Source: Molanna angustata
Taxonomy: Eukaryota; Arthropoda; Insecta; Trichoptera; Molannidae
DNA: 64,000 nucleotides
Assembly: GCA_963576475.1 (NCBI GenBank)
Contig: OY754990.1
Coordinates: 17,822,653-17,886,652 of the forward strand
Direction of reading: 5' to 3'
A program made the translations under genes and the position numbers. Below, piece by piece: positions 31,620 to 43,771 of the stretch. Position 1 is the first letter of the stretch. The number at the start of each line of letters is the position of its first letter. The notes under the pieces are model-generated. The model had not been told where the DNA came from and ran no database searches. It worked only from the letters and a program-made list of their open reading frames with translations.

Positions 31620-34150
31620 TATCTATGTAACTGCGAAAAAAATAAGAAAACTTATATACCTATTTAAAAACATTCGTAATATAATGGACCATCTAAAACA
31701 AATGTGGATCCTCTATTTAAGGCTCAGAAAGCTCTCATTAAAGTGATTATTAAAAAACCTTTCCATTTTCCGACTATTCAACTATTTAAAGACTTTAATT
31801 TACTAACTACAGCACAACTCTATATTAAACAAATTCTTATTCACTTTAAAAATGATAAGAAAAACCATTATCACTGCTCAATATTCTCACAGACATTAAC
31901 TAATCACTCCGAAGACAAACACTACATACGGACAAAGATTTCAATACTTGGCTCCAAAGATCCTAAATTTACATAGTTACAAAAGCTATAAAGAGCATAC
32001 ATTTAATAGAAAATACAAGACTTAAACATACAATAAAAAAACATGGTTATATAACAAAGGGATCAACTATTGTCAGCAAATTCTCAATTCATAACAACAT
32101 ACATACAATACAAACATGGTTATATAACAAAGGGATCAACTATTGTCAGCAAATTCTCAATTCATAACAACATACATACAATACAAACATGGTTATATAA
32201 CAAAGGGATCAACTATTGTCAGCAAATTCTCAATTCATAACAACATACATACAATACAAACATGGTTATATAACAAAGGGATCAACTATTGTCAGCAAAT
32301 TCTCAATTCATAACAACATACATACAATACAAACATGGTTATATAACAAAGGGATCAACTATTGTCAGCAAATTCTCAATTCATAACAACATACATACAA
32401 TACAAACATGGTTATATAACAAAGGGATCAACTATTGTCAGCAAATTCTCAATTCATAACAACATACATACAATACAAACATGGTTATATAACAAAGGGA
32501 TCAACTATTGTCAGCAAATTCTCAATTCATAACAACATACATACAATACAAACATGGTTATATAACAAAGGGATCAACTATTGTCAGCAAATTCTCAATT
32601 CATAACAACATACATACAATACAAACATGGTTATATAACAAAGGGATCAACTATTGTCAGCAAATTCTCAATTCATAACAACATACATACAATACAAACA
32701 TGGTTATATAACAAAGGGATCAACTATTGTCAGCAAATTCTCAATTCATAACAACATACATACAATACAAACATGGTTATATAACAAAGGGATCAACTAT
32801 TGTCAGCAAATTCTCAATTCATAACAACATACATACAATACAAACATGGTTATATAACAAAGGGATCAACTATTGTCAGCAAATTCTCAATTCATAACAA
32901 CATACATACAATACAAACATGGTTATATAACAAAGGGATCAACTATTGTCAGCAAATTCTCAATTCATAACAACATACATACAATACAAACATGGTTATA
33001 TAACAAAGGGATCAACTATTGTCAGCAAATTCTCAATTCATAACAACATACATACAATACAAACATGGTTATATAACAAAGGGATCAACTATTGTCAGCA
33101 AATTCTCAATTCATAACAACATACATACAATACAAACATGGTTATATAACAAAGGGATCAACTATTGTCAGCAAATTCTCAATTCATAACAACATACATA
33201 CAATACAAACATGGTTATATAACAAAGGGATCAACTATTGTCAGCAAATTCTCAATTCATAACAACATACATACAATACAAACATGGTTATATAACAAAG
33301 GGATCAACTATTGTCAGCAAATTCTCAATTCATAACAACATACATACAATACAAACATGGTTATATAACAAAGGGATCAACTATTGTCAGCAAATTCTCA
33401 ATTCATAACAACATACATACAATACAAACATGGTTATATAACAAAGGGATCAACTATTGTCAGCAAATTCTCAATTCATAACAACATACATACAATACAA
33501 ACATGGTTATATAACAAAGGGATCAACTATTGTCAGCAAATTCTCAATTCATAACAACATACATACAATACAAACATGGTTATATAACAAAGGGATCAAC
33601 TATTGTCAGCAAATTCTCAATTCATAACAACATACATACAATACAAACATGGTTATATAACAAAGGGATCAACTATTGTCAGCAAATTCTCAATTCATAA
33701 CAACATACATACAATACAAACATGGTTATATAACAAAGGGATCAACTATTGTCAGCAAATTCTCAATTCATAACAACATACATACAATACAAACATGGTT
33801 ATATAACAAAGGGATCAACTATTGTCAGCAAATTCTCAATTCATAACAACATACATACAATACAAACATGGTTATATAACAAAGGGATCAACTATTGTCA
33901 GCAAATTCTCAATTCATAACAACATACACGACAAAACTACTAACATAGGACTCAATAAGTGGACCATGTGCTACACAATCATTCTATATAACAGCTTACA
34001 ATGACTTAGCAATTAATATTATGTAACTAGTCTACCACTTCGGAACAGTCCTGGCCTAGTGACGTGGTCTAAACCAACCCAATTTATTTGTTATGTTACT
34101 TATATAAAATAATGTAATTTTTGGTATTTGTATTAAAAAAAATAAAATAA
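31620..34150 (+). pseudogene. 5'-truncated LINE with internally amplified coding end
   Basis: Starts in the reverse-transcriptase C-terminal region: RKKIRKLIYLFKNIRNI, then FKAQKALIKVIIKKPFHFP, LFKDFNLLTTAQLYIKQIL and IHFKNDKKNHYH. The minus-strand relative at 59100-59770 has the same order. After TYKTTK-like sequence the copy enters a 73-bp tandem array (32041-33928). It then returns to single-copy 3' UTR with CTAGTCTACCACTTCGGAAC and an A-rich end near 34150. The coding part carries frame changes near 31700 and 31900. The relative at 59 kb shows that the array unit is the last coding segment and stop codon of the LINE (WLYNKG..YCQQI). Confidence 0.8.
32041..33928. repeat. 73-bp tandem array, 26 near-identical units
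   Basis: Unit starts ACATGGTTATATAACAAAGG. Starts at 32041, 32114 and 32187 through to 33866 are exactly 73 bp apart, giving 25 full units and a last partial one. I see no substitutions between units by eye. 73 = 3x24+1, so each unit shifts the reading frame and the array cannot extend the LINE protein. Each unit contains a TAA. Confidence 0.97.
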
Positions 34151-34435
34151 ATTTGTGGAATGAACAATTCATCGAAAAATAAGAAGAGTATTTGATATAT
34201 TTGACAATGGAGGTAACAAAGTGAAAAATATAATCCTTACAAATGTTAGTGTAGAGTTAAAGTCCATGGCTTTTGTATCCAGCAATTTTTTTTCGACTCA
34301 AATTCCCTACATTTGTAATACTTAGATACTTGACGTATCATCTGAGAAGACATACAGCCAAGAAGTGTTGTCCTACCGCGATAAATAAGGTAGTTCAGTG
34401 GTCATTGGTAGGTACTCTTACATTTCAAATCCAGA

Positions 34436-34520
34436 TGAGTCGGTGGCAGAGCGGTTAGCGCGCTGGGCTAGTGATCCAGTGGTCGCGAGTTCGAATCCTG
34501 CCTCGACCGATTTCGTTCAC
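34436..34520 (+). mobile_element. tRNA-related SINE, family 3, copy 1
   Basis: GTCGGTGGCAGAGCGGTTAG (acceptor 5' side and D arm), an anticodon-like arm CTGGGCTAGTGATCCAG, and box B GAGTTCGAATCCTGCC give a near-complete cloverleaf ending CCTCGAC, followed by TTTCGTTCACC. The same head and downstream motif recur at 51675-51770 (minus) and 56056-56145. This argues for a SINE family rather than a tRNA gene. Confidence 0.75.
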
Positions 34521-34619
34521 CTAAGCACAAGCATTTTTGATTATTTTAGGGAACGTAGCAAGATGTATAGATTCATATATTCATTCATTCAAATCATCAC
34601 TGCATATCACAATAATATG

Positions 34620-34705
34620 TCGCCCTTCATGCCTCCGTTGGGCAGGTATCTGACTGCTGATCCAAGGGTTCCGGGTTCGATTCACGGTGAGGATACAGTT
34701 TTTAA
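34620..34705 (+). mobile_element. tRNA-derived SINE, family 2, head part (split by a MITE)
   Basis: CCGTTGGGCAGGTATCTGACTG (shortened box A) and GGGTTCGATTCACGG (box B). It is interrupted at TTAA 34702-34705 and continues at 35210 with ACTGTGTTATCAGTCTGGAT. Confidence 0.8.
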
Positions 34706-35209
34706 CCCTTTCTTAACCGATTATACTAATTGGAATCATCGGTGTATTTTACGTATATCTCAATAAAAATTGATATCAGCTGTGTTATTTCTCTTCTTAA
34801 TTATTAATAACAATATTTTTGATCACTTACAATATTGAGAATGACACTGAGAACTTGCTTTAGTTACCGCATTTTGACAGTGGAAAACTCGGTTATTGCG
34901 AAATGTGATTTTCTTGCAAAACTCGGTTATTCAAAATTTAATAAATGTTTTTTTTTGTTTTCTAGCATGCTATATTTTTTTTCATTAAGTAATTATATTT
35001 CTTTCAATGTCTAATAATAATCAAAAATGATGAAAACAAAATGCTTTATATAGGTATGAATGATGACAATTGGAATCGTTAAAATTTCCAAAAAAAGGAA
35101 TAAAAAATACATTAAAATTATCAAAATCTCTTTCGAATCACATATTTTGTCAATTTTTTATGAAACATATTTTTTATATATACGCTTTCACAATTCGGTT
35201 AAGAAAGGG
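34706..35209. mobile_element. TTAA-flanked MITE (piggyBac-like) inside a SINE
   Basis: Starts CCCTTTCTTAACCGA and ends TCGGTTAAGAAAGGG, a perfect 15-bp terminal inverted repeat. Both sides have the TTAA target duplication (34702-34705 and 35210-35213). CCC-starting repeats with TTAA are typical of piggyBac elements. The 504-bp body has a lysine-rich 79-codon frame (35060-35299) that runs out of the element and is not a transposase. Confidence 0.9.
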
Positions 35210-35262
35210 TTAACTGTGTTATCAGTCTGGATCGGTGTTACGATGAATTTTCACACAAAATT
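35210..35262 (+). mobile_element. SINE family 2, body part after the MITE
   Basis: TTATCAGTCTGGATCGGTGT, ACGATGA matches the body of the SINE at 18060-18090. The AAAT tail is missing or diverged. Confidence 0.75.
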
Positions 35263-35283
35263 TGAAGAATTTGTTGAATTATT

Positions 35284-35325
35284 TGTTAGTGAGGTGTAAA
35301 GCGTTGGCGACAACCCACTCGTTTT
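35284..35325 (+). repeat. Short dispersed motif (end of repeat V type)
   Basis: GTTAGTGAGGTGTAAAGCGT and GACAACCCACTCG match the end motif of 11386-11424 and 54434-54475. Confidence 0.5.
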
Positions 35326-35571
35326 TTGTTGAATTGCCTCGTGAGAAAAACAGTATATCAACACAGCAGATAATAAATTTTTCTCAAGTATTATTTTAAC
35401 CAGACAATCCACGAGTATAATCAAATTAAGATAAACGTAACAATGAATTCAAAATCATTTGTTATAAACCTTATGACAAGGATTATTTTACACAAAACAG
35501 CTGAACATTAGTATTTGTATTCTGCTTAAATTATTTCTCTAAGTTTAATAATATTTAATATTTTATGTTAA

Positions 35572-36258
35572 GAGGGCGACTGCTGCCAACGTACCTATTT
35601 TTTCTATTTGATATACTATCATTATTACTCAACGAATCATTTTGATAAAAATAACCTAGTTAGTATGGATATTAATAAAGAGAAATATACATTAACTTTT
35701 TGATTATTTTCTGTATATACATATTCTTGTAAGAAAATAATAAACATACCCCGATTTTAGACAGTTATCTTAAATTTCTAAAAAAATATAAGGTATAGAG
35801 CAATATTTTTTTTTATAAATTAAAGAAGAACAAAATACCTGGAAAAATATGATATGACGTTGCATTAATGCATCAGGTTAAGTAAATAAACCAAAAAAAC
35901 TTTAATTACGCAATGGCGCTGAATGGAAATAAAATGTTTTTTAGGTTTATTTACTAAACCTGAAGCATTACTGCAACGTCACATCATATTTTTCTAGATA
36001 TTTTTGTCTTCTTTAATTTAAAAAAATATATATTACTCTACGCCTTATAGTTTATTAAAAATATAGGATAAACGTTAAAAATCGGGGTATGCCATTATTT
36101 TTCTACAAGAATATATACAGAACATTATCAAAAAGTTAAGGTATATTTTTGTTTATTAATACCCAAACTATCTGAATTATTTTTTTAAAAACGATTTGAT
36201 AAGAAATAATGATGATATATCAAATTGAAAAATAGGTACGTTGGCAGCAGTCCCCCCC
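35572..36258. mobile_element. Fold-back MITE with about 330-bp arms, TTAA-flanked
   Basis: The left end GAGGGCGACTGCTGCCAACG and right end CGTTGGCAGCAGTCCCCCCC are inverted copies. The complementarity continues inward (for example ACATACCCCGATTTT against AAAATCGGGGTATG) to a central loop around 35890-35950. TTAA flanks both ends (35568-35571, 36259-36262). No coding capacity. Confidence 0.9.
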
Positions 36259-36379
36259 TTAATGTACCTACCTATTCAATGTCTTTCGGCTCAGTGATAT
36301 AATTTACAAAAAAAAACTGTGAGGTTTTTTTTCTTCTTTATCTTTTGTCTCATGTCTCAGAATAGCGGCCACTGTAATA

Positions 36380-37922
36380 ATCTATATATAAATACTAGTA
36401 AAACCCGGCAGACGTTGTCCTGCCTGTTTACTTTTTTACTGCCAAATATATAAAAATGAATGATCGGTATGTTTCCTTTTATCATTTAAAATTCTTCCTT
36501 AATTCGCTAATTGTATTTTCGTTCTTTTATTCCCTTCCATCCCTACAGTCCCTTCCGTCCCTATTAATTCGTTCATTTATAATTTTATTTACTTATTTAA
36601 ACAAAAAACTTCTTCGTTTCTACTATGCGCTATACCAAATAGATAATTTTTGTAAATTCTTGTGTGAGATATTAAATAAATAAATAAATTTTAATTCATA
36701 AACCTTTTCGTATGCGTACTGAACAAACCCACTAAGTTTCGAATATTTTTATTATTGCATATGCGCAAACATTGGATTTTTTTCCCTGTCGGGAGTCAAA
36801 GATATTTTTTTAACAGATTTTAGAGCCATCTATGGGTGAAATTATGAACAACAATCTTATTTTTTTTATTTATTTTGTTGGAACGCCATCTATTGAGAGA
36901 AATTCTAAAATTCTATTGAGAGTAGTAAAAATTCCTTATTTTCAAGCGAAAAGAATTTCAGTATTACAATATATAGAACTTTCAAAATTGAATTGATAGG
37001 GATCTCATTAAAAGGCATAATTGGTGAACGTTGCGCAAGCGCATAAAGTGATCACGTAAACCAGCCGATGACAGGTCGTAAGCCCTGTAGGTGCCTTGAT
37101 TTCCCGGTTCTCCTACAATAAATATTCCAACTTCGTCTCTATTGAGATAATTAAAAATCTGTTAAAAAAATATCTTTGACTCCCGACAGGGAAAAAAATC
37201 CAATGTTTGCGCATATGCAATAATAAAAATATTCGATTACTTACACATTGGTACAAGTAGGTAAATAAGACAAAAATGACCTTATAAGTCTGGCGCAATT
37301 CAGGGGTGACTTCTATGCGAAAAATGCATTGTCACCTCAGATATAAGAATTGTAGCTTTCATTATTTACAAAAAACCAATTCTCTCAATAGATGGCGTTC
37401 CAACAAAATAAATAAAAAAAAATAAGATTGTTGTTCATAATTTCACCCATAGATGGCTGTAGTAAAAATTCCTTATTTTCAAGCGAAAAGAATTTCAGTA
37501 TTACAATATATAGAACTTTCAAAATTGAATTGATAGGGATCTCATTAAAAGGCATAATTGGTGAACGTTGCGCAAGCGCATAAAGTGATCACGTAAACCA
37601 GCCGATGACAGGTCGTAAGCCCTGTAGGTGCCTTGATTTCCCGGTTCTCCTACAATAAATATTCCAACTTCGTCTCTATTGAGATAATTAAAAATCCACT
37701 AAGTTTCATTTCAATACACAATATTTTTTTTTTCAAAGAAACTTTTATCAGATATCGAATAAATAAAAATATAAATTAGTATGCATTAACGTTCTCCGGA
37801 ATGAGCTGAACAAATTTCCAAAGTTTCATCGCAATCGGGTGGTTGGTTTGGGAGTCCATCCCAAACATACAAACAAACAAACCAAGAAATATACGTTCAT
37901 CCATTTTTTATATATATAGATG
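36380..37922. mobile_element. Dispersed repeat with TATATA ends, interrupted by a Z complex
   Basis: Begins TATATATAAATACTAGTAAA and CCCGGCAGACGTTGTCCTGC, and ends CATCCATTTTTTATATATAT. Near its end it has AAGTTTCATCGCAATCGGGT. This is a layout I associate with common insect non-autonomous repeats, but I cannot name the class. 36741-37695 is a later insertion bordered by the 12-bp duplication CCACTAAGTTTC (36729-36740 and 37696-37707). Confidence 0.6.
36741..37695. mobile_element. Retroposon Z complex with inverted and direct duplications
   Basis: Opens with an inverted Z 3' end (36741-36831), then a 67-bp block (36835-36901) that recurs inverted at 37380-37457. A forward Z segment follows (36922-37232, ending AATATTCG). 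The last part (37459-37695) repeats 36922-37158 exactly, 537 bp downstream. A flanking 12-bp target duplication makes the whole complex one insertion event or one insertion later rearranged. Confidence 0.75.
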
Positions 37923-38067
37923 AGTACCAAAAACTTCGTTACTCTTTTTGAGCAAAATACGCGCACGGAGAAGTTTGAGATTTGACATAGTCAAAAAAGA
38001 CACGTAATATATAGAAGTATTACAGAAAGCTAAAATTTATAGATATATGTAGTTTTAAATATCTACA

Positions 38068-38300
38068 TGAATAATTTTATAGCTGGATTTTGTTGGATTT
38101 GCAAAGGAAACACAGAATGGCGTGTCGGACACCTTTTTTATTAATTTTCATACAAACATTTTTTCAAAACAACTGAATAACAATATAAAATTACAGAGAG
38201 GCCGAAATGACAGTTCTAATTTTTAAAAACTGAATACAACAAAAAAGTATAGACAAAATCGAATGTTATAAAACCATAGATAATCATACGAAATTTAACA
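38068..38300 (-). repeat. Pao-class LTR, 3' copy of element A
   Basis: 233 bp starting TGTTAAATTTCG and ending TTATTCA on the minus strand, identical by eye to 46225-46457. A purine-rich GGGCGGGTGTA directly upstream in element sense (about 38301-38311) fits the polypurine tract. Confidence 0.9.
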
Positions 38301-39555
38301 TACACCCGCCCGTTGACATAATAATGTCAACATAGGAATCTCTATTAAAGTTATACAATTCAAAAATTAAATGAACAACATTTGTTTATTACATTTAATA
38401 CATGAAGCAGATTTATAACTTCTTAAATGCATTAGAATTCTATCTATCCTACAAGAAATACACAAATAATATTAAATACCGACATGTTTTTTTTTTACAT
38501 AATTTACTCCTAATAAAACAATTGCACAGAAAAATGAATCATTAACTAGTCGTGAGTGGACTCAGTACCTTTTCCTATTAAAATAAATCATACACATACT
38601 AAAAAAGACATAAGACATTATAATTCAAAGAGTACAAATAATTCAAAGATTTGAAATACAAAAAAAATGTATTTCAAAGATTTTTATACAGAGACAGAAA
38701 CTTATTAGTTGACATTAGGTATGGTTTGAAACCTTGTCTAGTAACGAAAAATTCAAGTAGGGTAAAAACTTACAGAGGTTGTCTGTAGATGTCTCTGGTG
38801 ACATCTGGTTGTTTTATTGAATTTCAATACAAAAAACAATTATATTAATGCAAACTTATGATAAATACAAATAGAATAATAAGTTTATAAATATTCCTTT
38901 TCAAGTATTAATAAATTAAGGATTATTCTGGCTTTAAAATTGATATTTACAATATAATGTTGACTAAAAGAATGCCTTAATATTTATAGTTTTGTACTCA
39001 ACAGTTGTAAATGTGAATGATTGTTTCAAACAAGAATATTTAATTAAACATAATTGATAACACTAAAAGATGAATACTCTCATTGAAAAAAACTACATAT
39101 AAAAATTTTATTTAAAATTGCATAATACACATTCCCCGAATAAAATTGAATTGTATGATATACTTACATCTTAAACAAACCGTTATAACTATAATATAAC
39201 ATTTGTATGATATAACAATAATATTCGCACATAACATTAATACATTATATTAGCAATTAACCTTGACTAGGTTTTTATAATTACAAATGATCTGTTAAAT
39301 CAAAAACATTACAAATTGCAAATTAAAAAGACATATTAACATGTTCAAAACTTAAGTAACATAACTGAAAATAATTTACATTATTAGATGAGTTGCACGT
39401 TACATCTACATATTACATATATTACTTAACTAATAAATTTGCATGATATCTTCATGGGATGTACATAACCATATACATATTCATAAGTATAAATACAAAA
39501 AACAATACATTCTTATAATAACAAATCAGAAAAGATCAATGAATCAATGCTAAAC
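38301..39555. other. 3' non-coding part of Pao element A
   Basis: About 1.25 kb of AT-rich DNA between the stop of the pol frame and the 3' LTR, without frames. Some of it may replace the deleted integrase region, though the pol frame closes cleanly before it. A small palindrome TTGACATAATAATGTCAA lies near 38314. Confidence 0.6.
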
Positions 39556-40771
39556 TCAATCGATAGGCAACGGAATAACCTTTGTAATGGATCTTACATA
39601 AATGCCTGTCATTGTCTTGACAGAAACAGCTCTTACATGACCATCCTTACCAGGAAATAGCATATGTTCATACACAATCAACAAATCTGTAATATGACAA
39701 TGAGAGGGCAGTAATAGAGGAAATTTCTGACTGTATGGTGCCTCAGAAAAGCGTATACGACCACCTACTCTTATACAACCCTGTGAATCTAAAAATAAAT
39801 TGAGAAATTTCATCTGCTTATATGAATACTTGTTTTTATCGACTACCTTATTACCATTTGACAACATATCCATTTCTCTGCTGAAATACCTACCTTGTGT
39901 GCATTTAATTATGCATACTAATGCTGATTTCAATTCAGTGGATTTAAGAGCTCCGATCTGTCTGGACTTGTACTTTAAATTGTTTATGAAAAGCAATATA
40001 TAGGCTACGACTCTCAATATTTTATTCCATGATGAGAATTTTTCGAATAAATCTGTAAAATAAGTATCATTTTGTTTCTCAACAAGACTAAGAGTTTTGC
40101 ATCTCTTCTCTGGAACTGATAGTCCATTGATTTCCAATGAAACATTCCAATGAGTATCCTTAGACGATAACCAAGAGGGTCCACCAAACCATAATTTGCT
40201 TTCAGCCAAAACCTGTGGCATCAAACCTCTCGACACAACGTCCGCTGGATTCTCCTGAGATTTGACATGATTCCAATTGCCTATGGGGGAAATATCCTGT
40301 ATTTCTACTACTCTATTAGCAACGAAGGTGGTCCATTTGGAAGGATCCCCTTTGATCCAACACAATGTAATCATGGAATTTGTCCAATAAAAGCAATTAT
40401 TTATATCAACATTCAATACCTTACTAACGTTTTCCATTAATCTAGCGACGAGGAGAGCAGCCAATAAATCCACACGAGGAAGCGTGACTGGTTTCAAAGG
40501 AGCAACACGGGATCTTGCACAAATCAAGTGGACTGTAGAACGATTAGATAATGTTTGACAACGTGCATATAATACTCCTCCGTATGCCTTCGTAGAGCTG
40601 TCTGCAAACCCATGAAGCTCAATTTTCACCAGATCTTTAGGAAAAATCAGACGAGGAACTGAAATGAAATTTAAACAGTTCAATTTTTCACAAAATGACT
40701 GCCAGACATACAATATGGAATCAGGAATTCTATCATCCCAATTAATATTCTCCTTCCATATTTGTTGCATT
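39556..40771 (-). pseudogene. Pao-class pol, RNase H and integrase remnants (element A, part 2)
   Basis: 404 open codons. RNase H region: HGFADSS (D56), PRVDLLAALL with Asp101 where Glu is usual, WTNSM with Asn131 where Asp is usual, and NPAD (174-177). Two of four catalytic positions are therefore altered. It continues with the zinc-binding start of integrase (LLPSHCHITDLLIVYEH, 353-369). This jumps straight to the integrase C-terminal strand region (GKDGHVRAVSVKT, 374-386). The DDE core of roughly 200 residues is missing. The first codons join the part at 43808-46037 across the RTE insertion. Confidence 0.9.
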
Positions 40772-40854
40772 ATTAACTTGGCAACACTATTACGAAACCA
40801 CTAGCTGAACCTCGGACATCAACCAGAGAACGGATAAGACCTGGCAAACGAAAA

Positions 40855-42990
40855 ATGGACAACGATTTTGAACTATGCACTTGGAATGTGAGATCCCTTT
40901 ACAGACCAGCTGCACTACGATTATTGACAGAACAATTAACAAAGTATAAAGCAGACATAACAGCATTACAGGAAATTAGATGGTTGGGGAAGGGAGTTAT
41001 TGAAAGAAGAGAGCATAATATATACTATAGCTGTCATGATAAACATCATATACTGGGCACAGGATTTGTAGTAGCAAAGAGACTAAAACACCTTATCATA
41101 GACTTTAAAGCAATTGATGAACGTATGTGTACCATCAGAATGAGGGGTAAATTCCTCAATTACTCTATAATCAATGTACATGCTCCGACAGAGGAAAGCA
41201 CAGAGGAAGAGAAGGATGGTTGGTATGAAAGCCTGACAAGGGCATACGATAGGTGCCCCCGTGGAGATATAAAAATCGTCATAGGGGATCTAAATGCCAA
41301 AGTGGGAAATGACGGCATTTATAAACCAACCATAGGCTTGCACAGTCTGCACAATGATTGTAACGATAATGGTAGCAGATTAATAGACTTTGCGGCCTCC
41401 CATAGCATGGTCATTGGAAGCACACTATTCAAACATAAGTCGATTCATAAAGCCACCTGGAAGTCACCAGACGGAGTGACCTGTAACCAGATAGACCATA
41501 TACTGTTAGATGGTAGACACGCATCAAACCTTCTAGATTGTAGAACATACCGTGGTGCAAACATTGATTCAGATCACTACCTGGTAATTAATAAGATAAG
41601 AGCCAGAATATCAATGGCTAAGATGCACAAGTCAACAAAATCTACAAAATTTAATACACAATCACTAAAAGACCATGATAAGCGTAAACAGTACATGGAA
41701 GGACTAAGCAGGAAATTAATAGAAGTCAACGAAAACCAAGATCCTAATAACTTATGGAACGAATGCCAAAGTATTATTAGAAATACTGCAACTGAAGTAC
41801 TTGGACAAATTGACCCAAAAAGAAGAAATGAGTGGTTTGACAACGAATGTGCAGAGGCAACGAGAAAGAAGAATGAAGCATATCTCAAACAGCAGCAACG
41901 AAATACCAGAAGTGCAACAGATGAATATAAACAGAGAAGAAGAGAGGAGAAACGGGTTCACAGGAAGAAAAAGAAGGAATGGGAACAACTACAAATCAAT
42001 GATTTGGAAAATCTCAACTCTCAGAATGAATGCAGGAAATTCTTCCAGAAGTTAAATCATCAGCGAAAAGAGTATAAGCCGAGAATGACTGCATGCAAAG
42101 ACAAGAATGGTGAAATATTGAATGATAAGGTGGATATATTGAAGCGTTGGGCCCAGCATTTTGAAGATCTCTTAAATAATGATAGTGACACTAGTGATAA
42201 TGACATAGATAATTTGTACACTGAGGAAGATGACAATATGCTGCCTCCAAGTATGACAGAAGTCAGAACAGCACTTAAATGCTTAAAAAATAATAGATCC
42301 CCAGGTCATGATGATATCCCTAGCGAGCTTCTCAAATACGGAGGAGAATGTTTGATTACAATACTGCATGGAATGGTTGAGAGGGCGTGGAGTCTCGAAA
42401 CTTTGCCTGACGACTGGAAGATGGGAGTTGTATGTCCCCTACATAAGAAGGGAGATGCAATGGAATGTACTAACTATCGCGGTATAACCCTCCTAAATAC
42501 AGGCTATAAGATGTTTGCCAGCATCCTTTTTGCCAGACTACTACCATACGCAGAAAAACTGGTGGGACAGTATCAAAGCGGATTCCGCCCAGGAAGATCC
42601 ACTATAGACCAAATATTCACTCTCCGCCAAATACTGGAAAAAACCCTGGAATATAATATCGACACATACCACCTTTTTATCGATTTCAAAGCTGCTTATG
42701 ACAGTATCAACAGAGCGCACTTGTATGAGGCGATGAAGTATCTGGGAATTCCAAACAAACTCATAAGGATGGTAAGGCTCACTATGGTCCAATCGCAGTG
42801 TAGAGTTCGGATTCAAAGCGACACTTCTGAACCGTTTTATGCATTACATGGCCTTCGTCAAGGAGATGCCCTGGCTTGTCTGCTCTTTAACATTGCTTTG
42901 GAGAAATGCGTGAGAGAGTCTGGAATAGAAACAACTGGGACGATATTCTATAAAGCAACCCAAGTACTGGGGTACGCAGATGATATTTGA
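40855..42990 (+). pseudogene. RTE ORF, endonuclease and reverse transcriptase up to YADD
   Basis: 711 codons from an ATG 70 bp inside the element. Apurinic-type endonuclease: CTWNVRSL (N11), LQEIRWLG (E40), GTGFVV (68-73), NVHAPTEE, IGDLNAKVG (D145, N147), DHILLDG and SDHYLV (239-244). A coiled, charged linker (about 290-420) follows. Reverse transcriptase: NNRSPGHDDIPSELLKYGG, YRGITLLNTGYK, QSGFRPGRSTIDQIFTLR, motif A FIDFKAAYDSINR, motif B GLRQGDALACLLFN and motif C YADD (707-710). One extra T just after YADD shifts the frame and ends it at 42990; the rest is in 42980-43771. Confidence 0.95.
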
Positions 42991-43771
42991 CGTAATTGGT
43001 AGATCACAGCGGGCAATGACGGAGACATTTGTTGAGCTAGAGAGGGCTGCTAATGGAATGGGCCTTCACATCAACGCTAGTAAGACTAAATATATGCCAG
43101 TCACCAAAACTGTTCACAATAACCAGACCCCCACTACAATCAATATAGGCTCTCACACAATAGAATCCGTTAGAAGTTTCACCTATCTGGGATCAATGGT
43201 GACTGATGTGAACGACATATCCACTGAAATCAAGCGCCGAATATTCATGGCTAATAGATGCTTCTATGGTTTAAGAAGACATCTTGCATCTCGGGTGTTG
43301 TCGAGGAAAACAAAGGTCACCATTTACAAAACATTACTACGTCCTGTACTGACATACGGCTCTGAATGCTGGGTACTGAGTAAAAAAGATGAGACATCTC
43401 TACTGGTGTTTGAGAGAAAAATACTCAGAAAAGTATTCGGCCCAATCCGGGAAAACGGAGTTTGGAGAATACGACACAACACAGAGGTCTACAATGTTTA
43501 CAAAGAACCAAACATCGTAAAAATCATCAAAACAGGGAGGCTGAGATGGGCAGGGCATGTCCAAAGAATGAGTGATGAAAGAGTGCCAAAAAGGATCATT
43601 TATTTAAAGCCCCAAGGTAGACGTAGTGTCGGTAGACCCAAACTCCGATGGCTGGATGGTGTGCAGCGGGACGTAGAAGCAGTTGGAATAAGGGATTGGA
43701 GGAGTGCCTGTCAGGATAGAGGAAGATGGCGAAGAATGCTGGAGGAGGCCAAGGTCCACAACGGGCTGTAG
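42980..43771 (+). pseudogene. RTE ORF, C-terminal part after the frameshift
   Basis: 263 codons that follow directly on the YADD motif in the next frame. Blocks: GLHINASKTKYM, FTYLGSMVTD, LTYGSECWVLSKKDE, GRLRWAGHVQRMSDE, GRRSVGRPKLRWLDGVQRD and SACQDRGRWRRMLEEAK, ending HNGL. This is the thumb and C-terminal region of the RTE protein. No other lesion is visible, so the element is one base away from an uninterrupted frame. Diverged copies of this end are at 2345-2475 and other places. Confidence 0.93.

Noticed and set aside
32041..33928. Regular direct repeats resembling a CRISPR array
   Set aside because: Units are contiguous 73-bp repeats without variable spacers, in an insect-type genome, and derive from a LINE.
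34436..34520. tRNA gene
   Set aside because: The cloverleaf is imperfect in the T arm, and two other copies share non-tRNA downstream sequence, so it is a SINE head.
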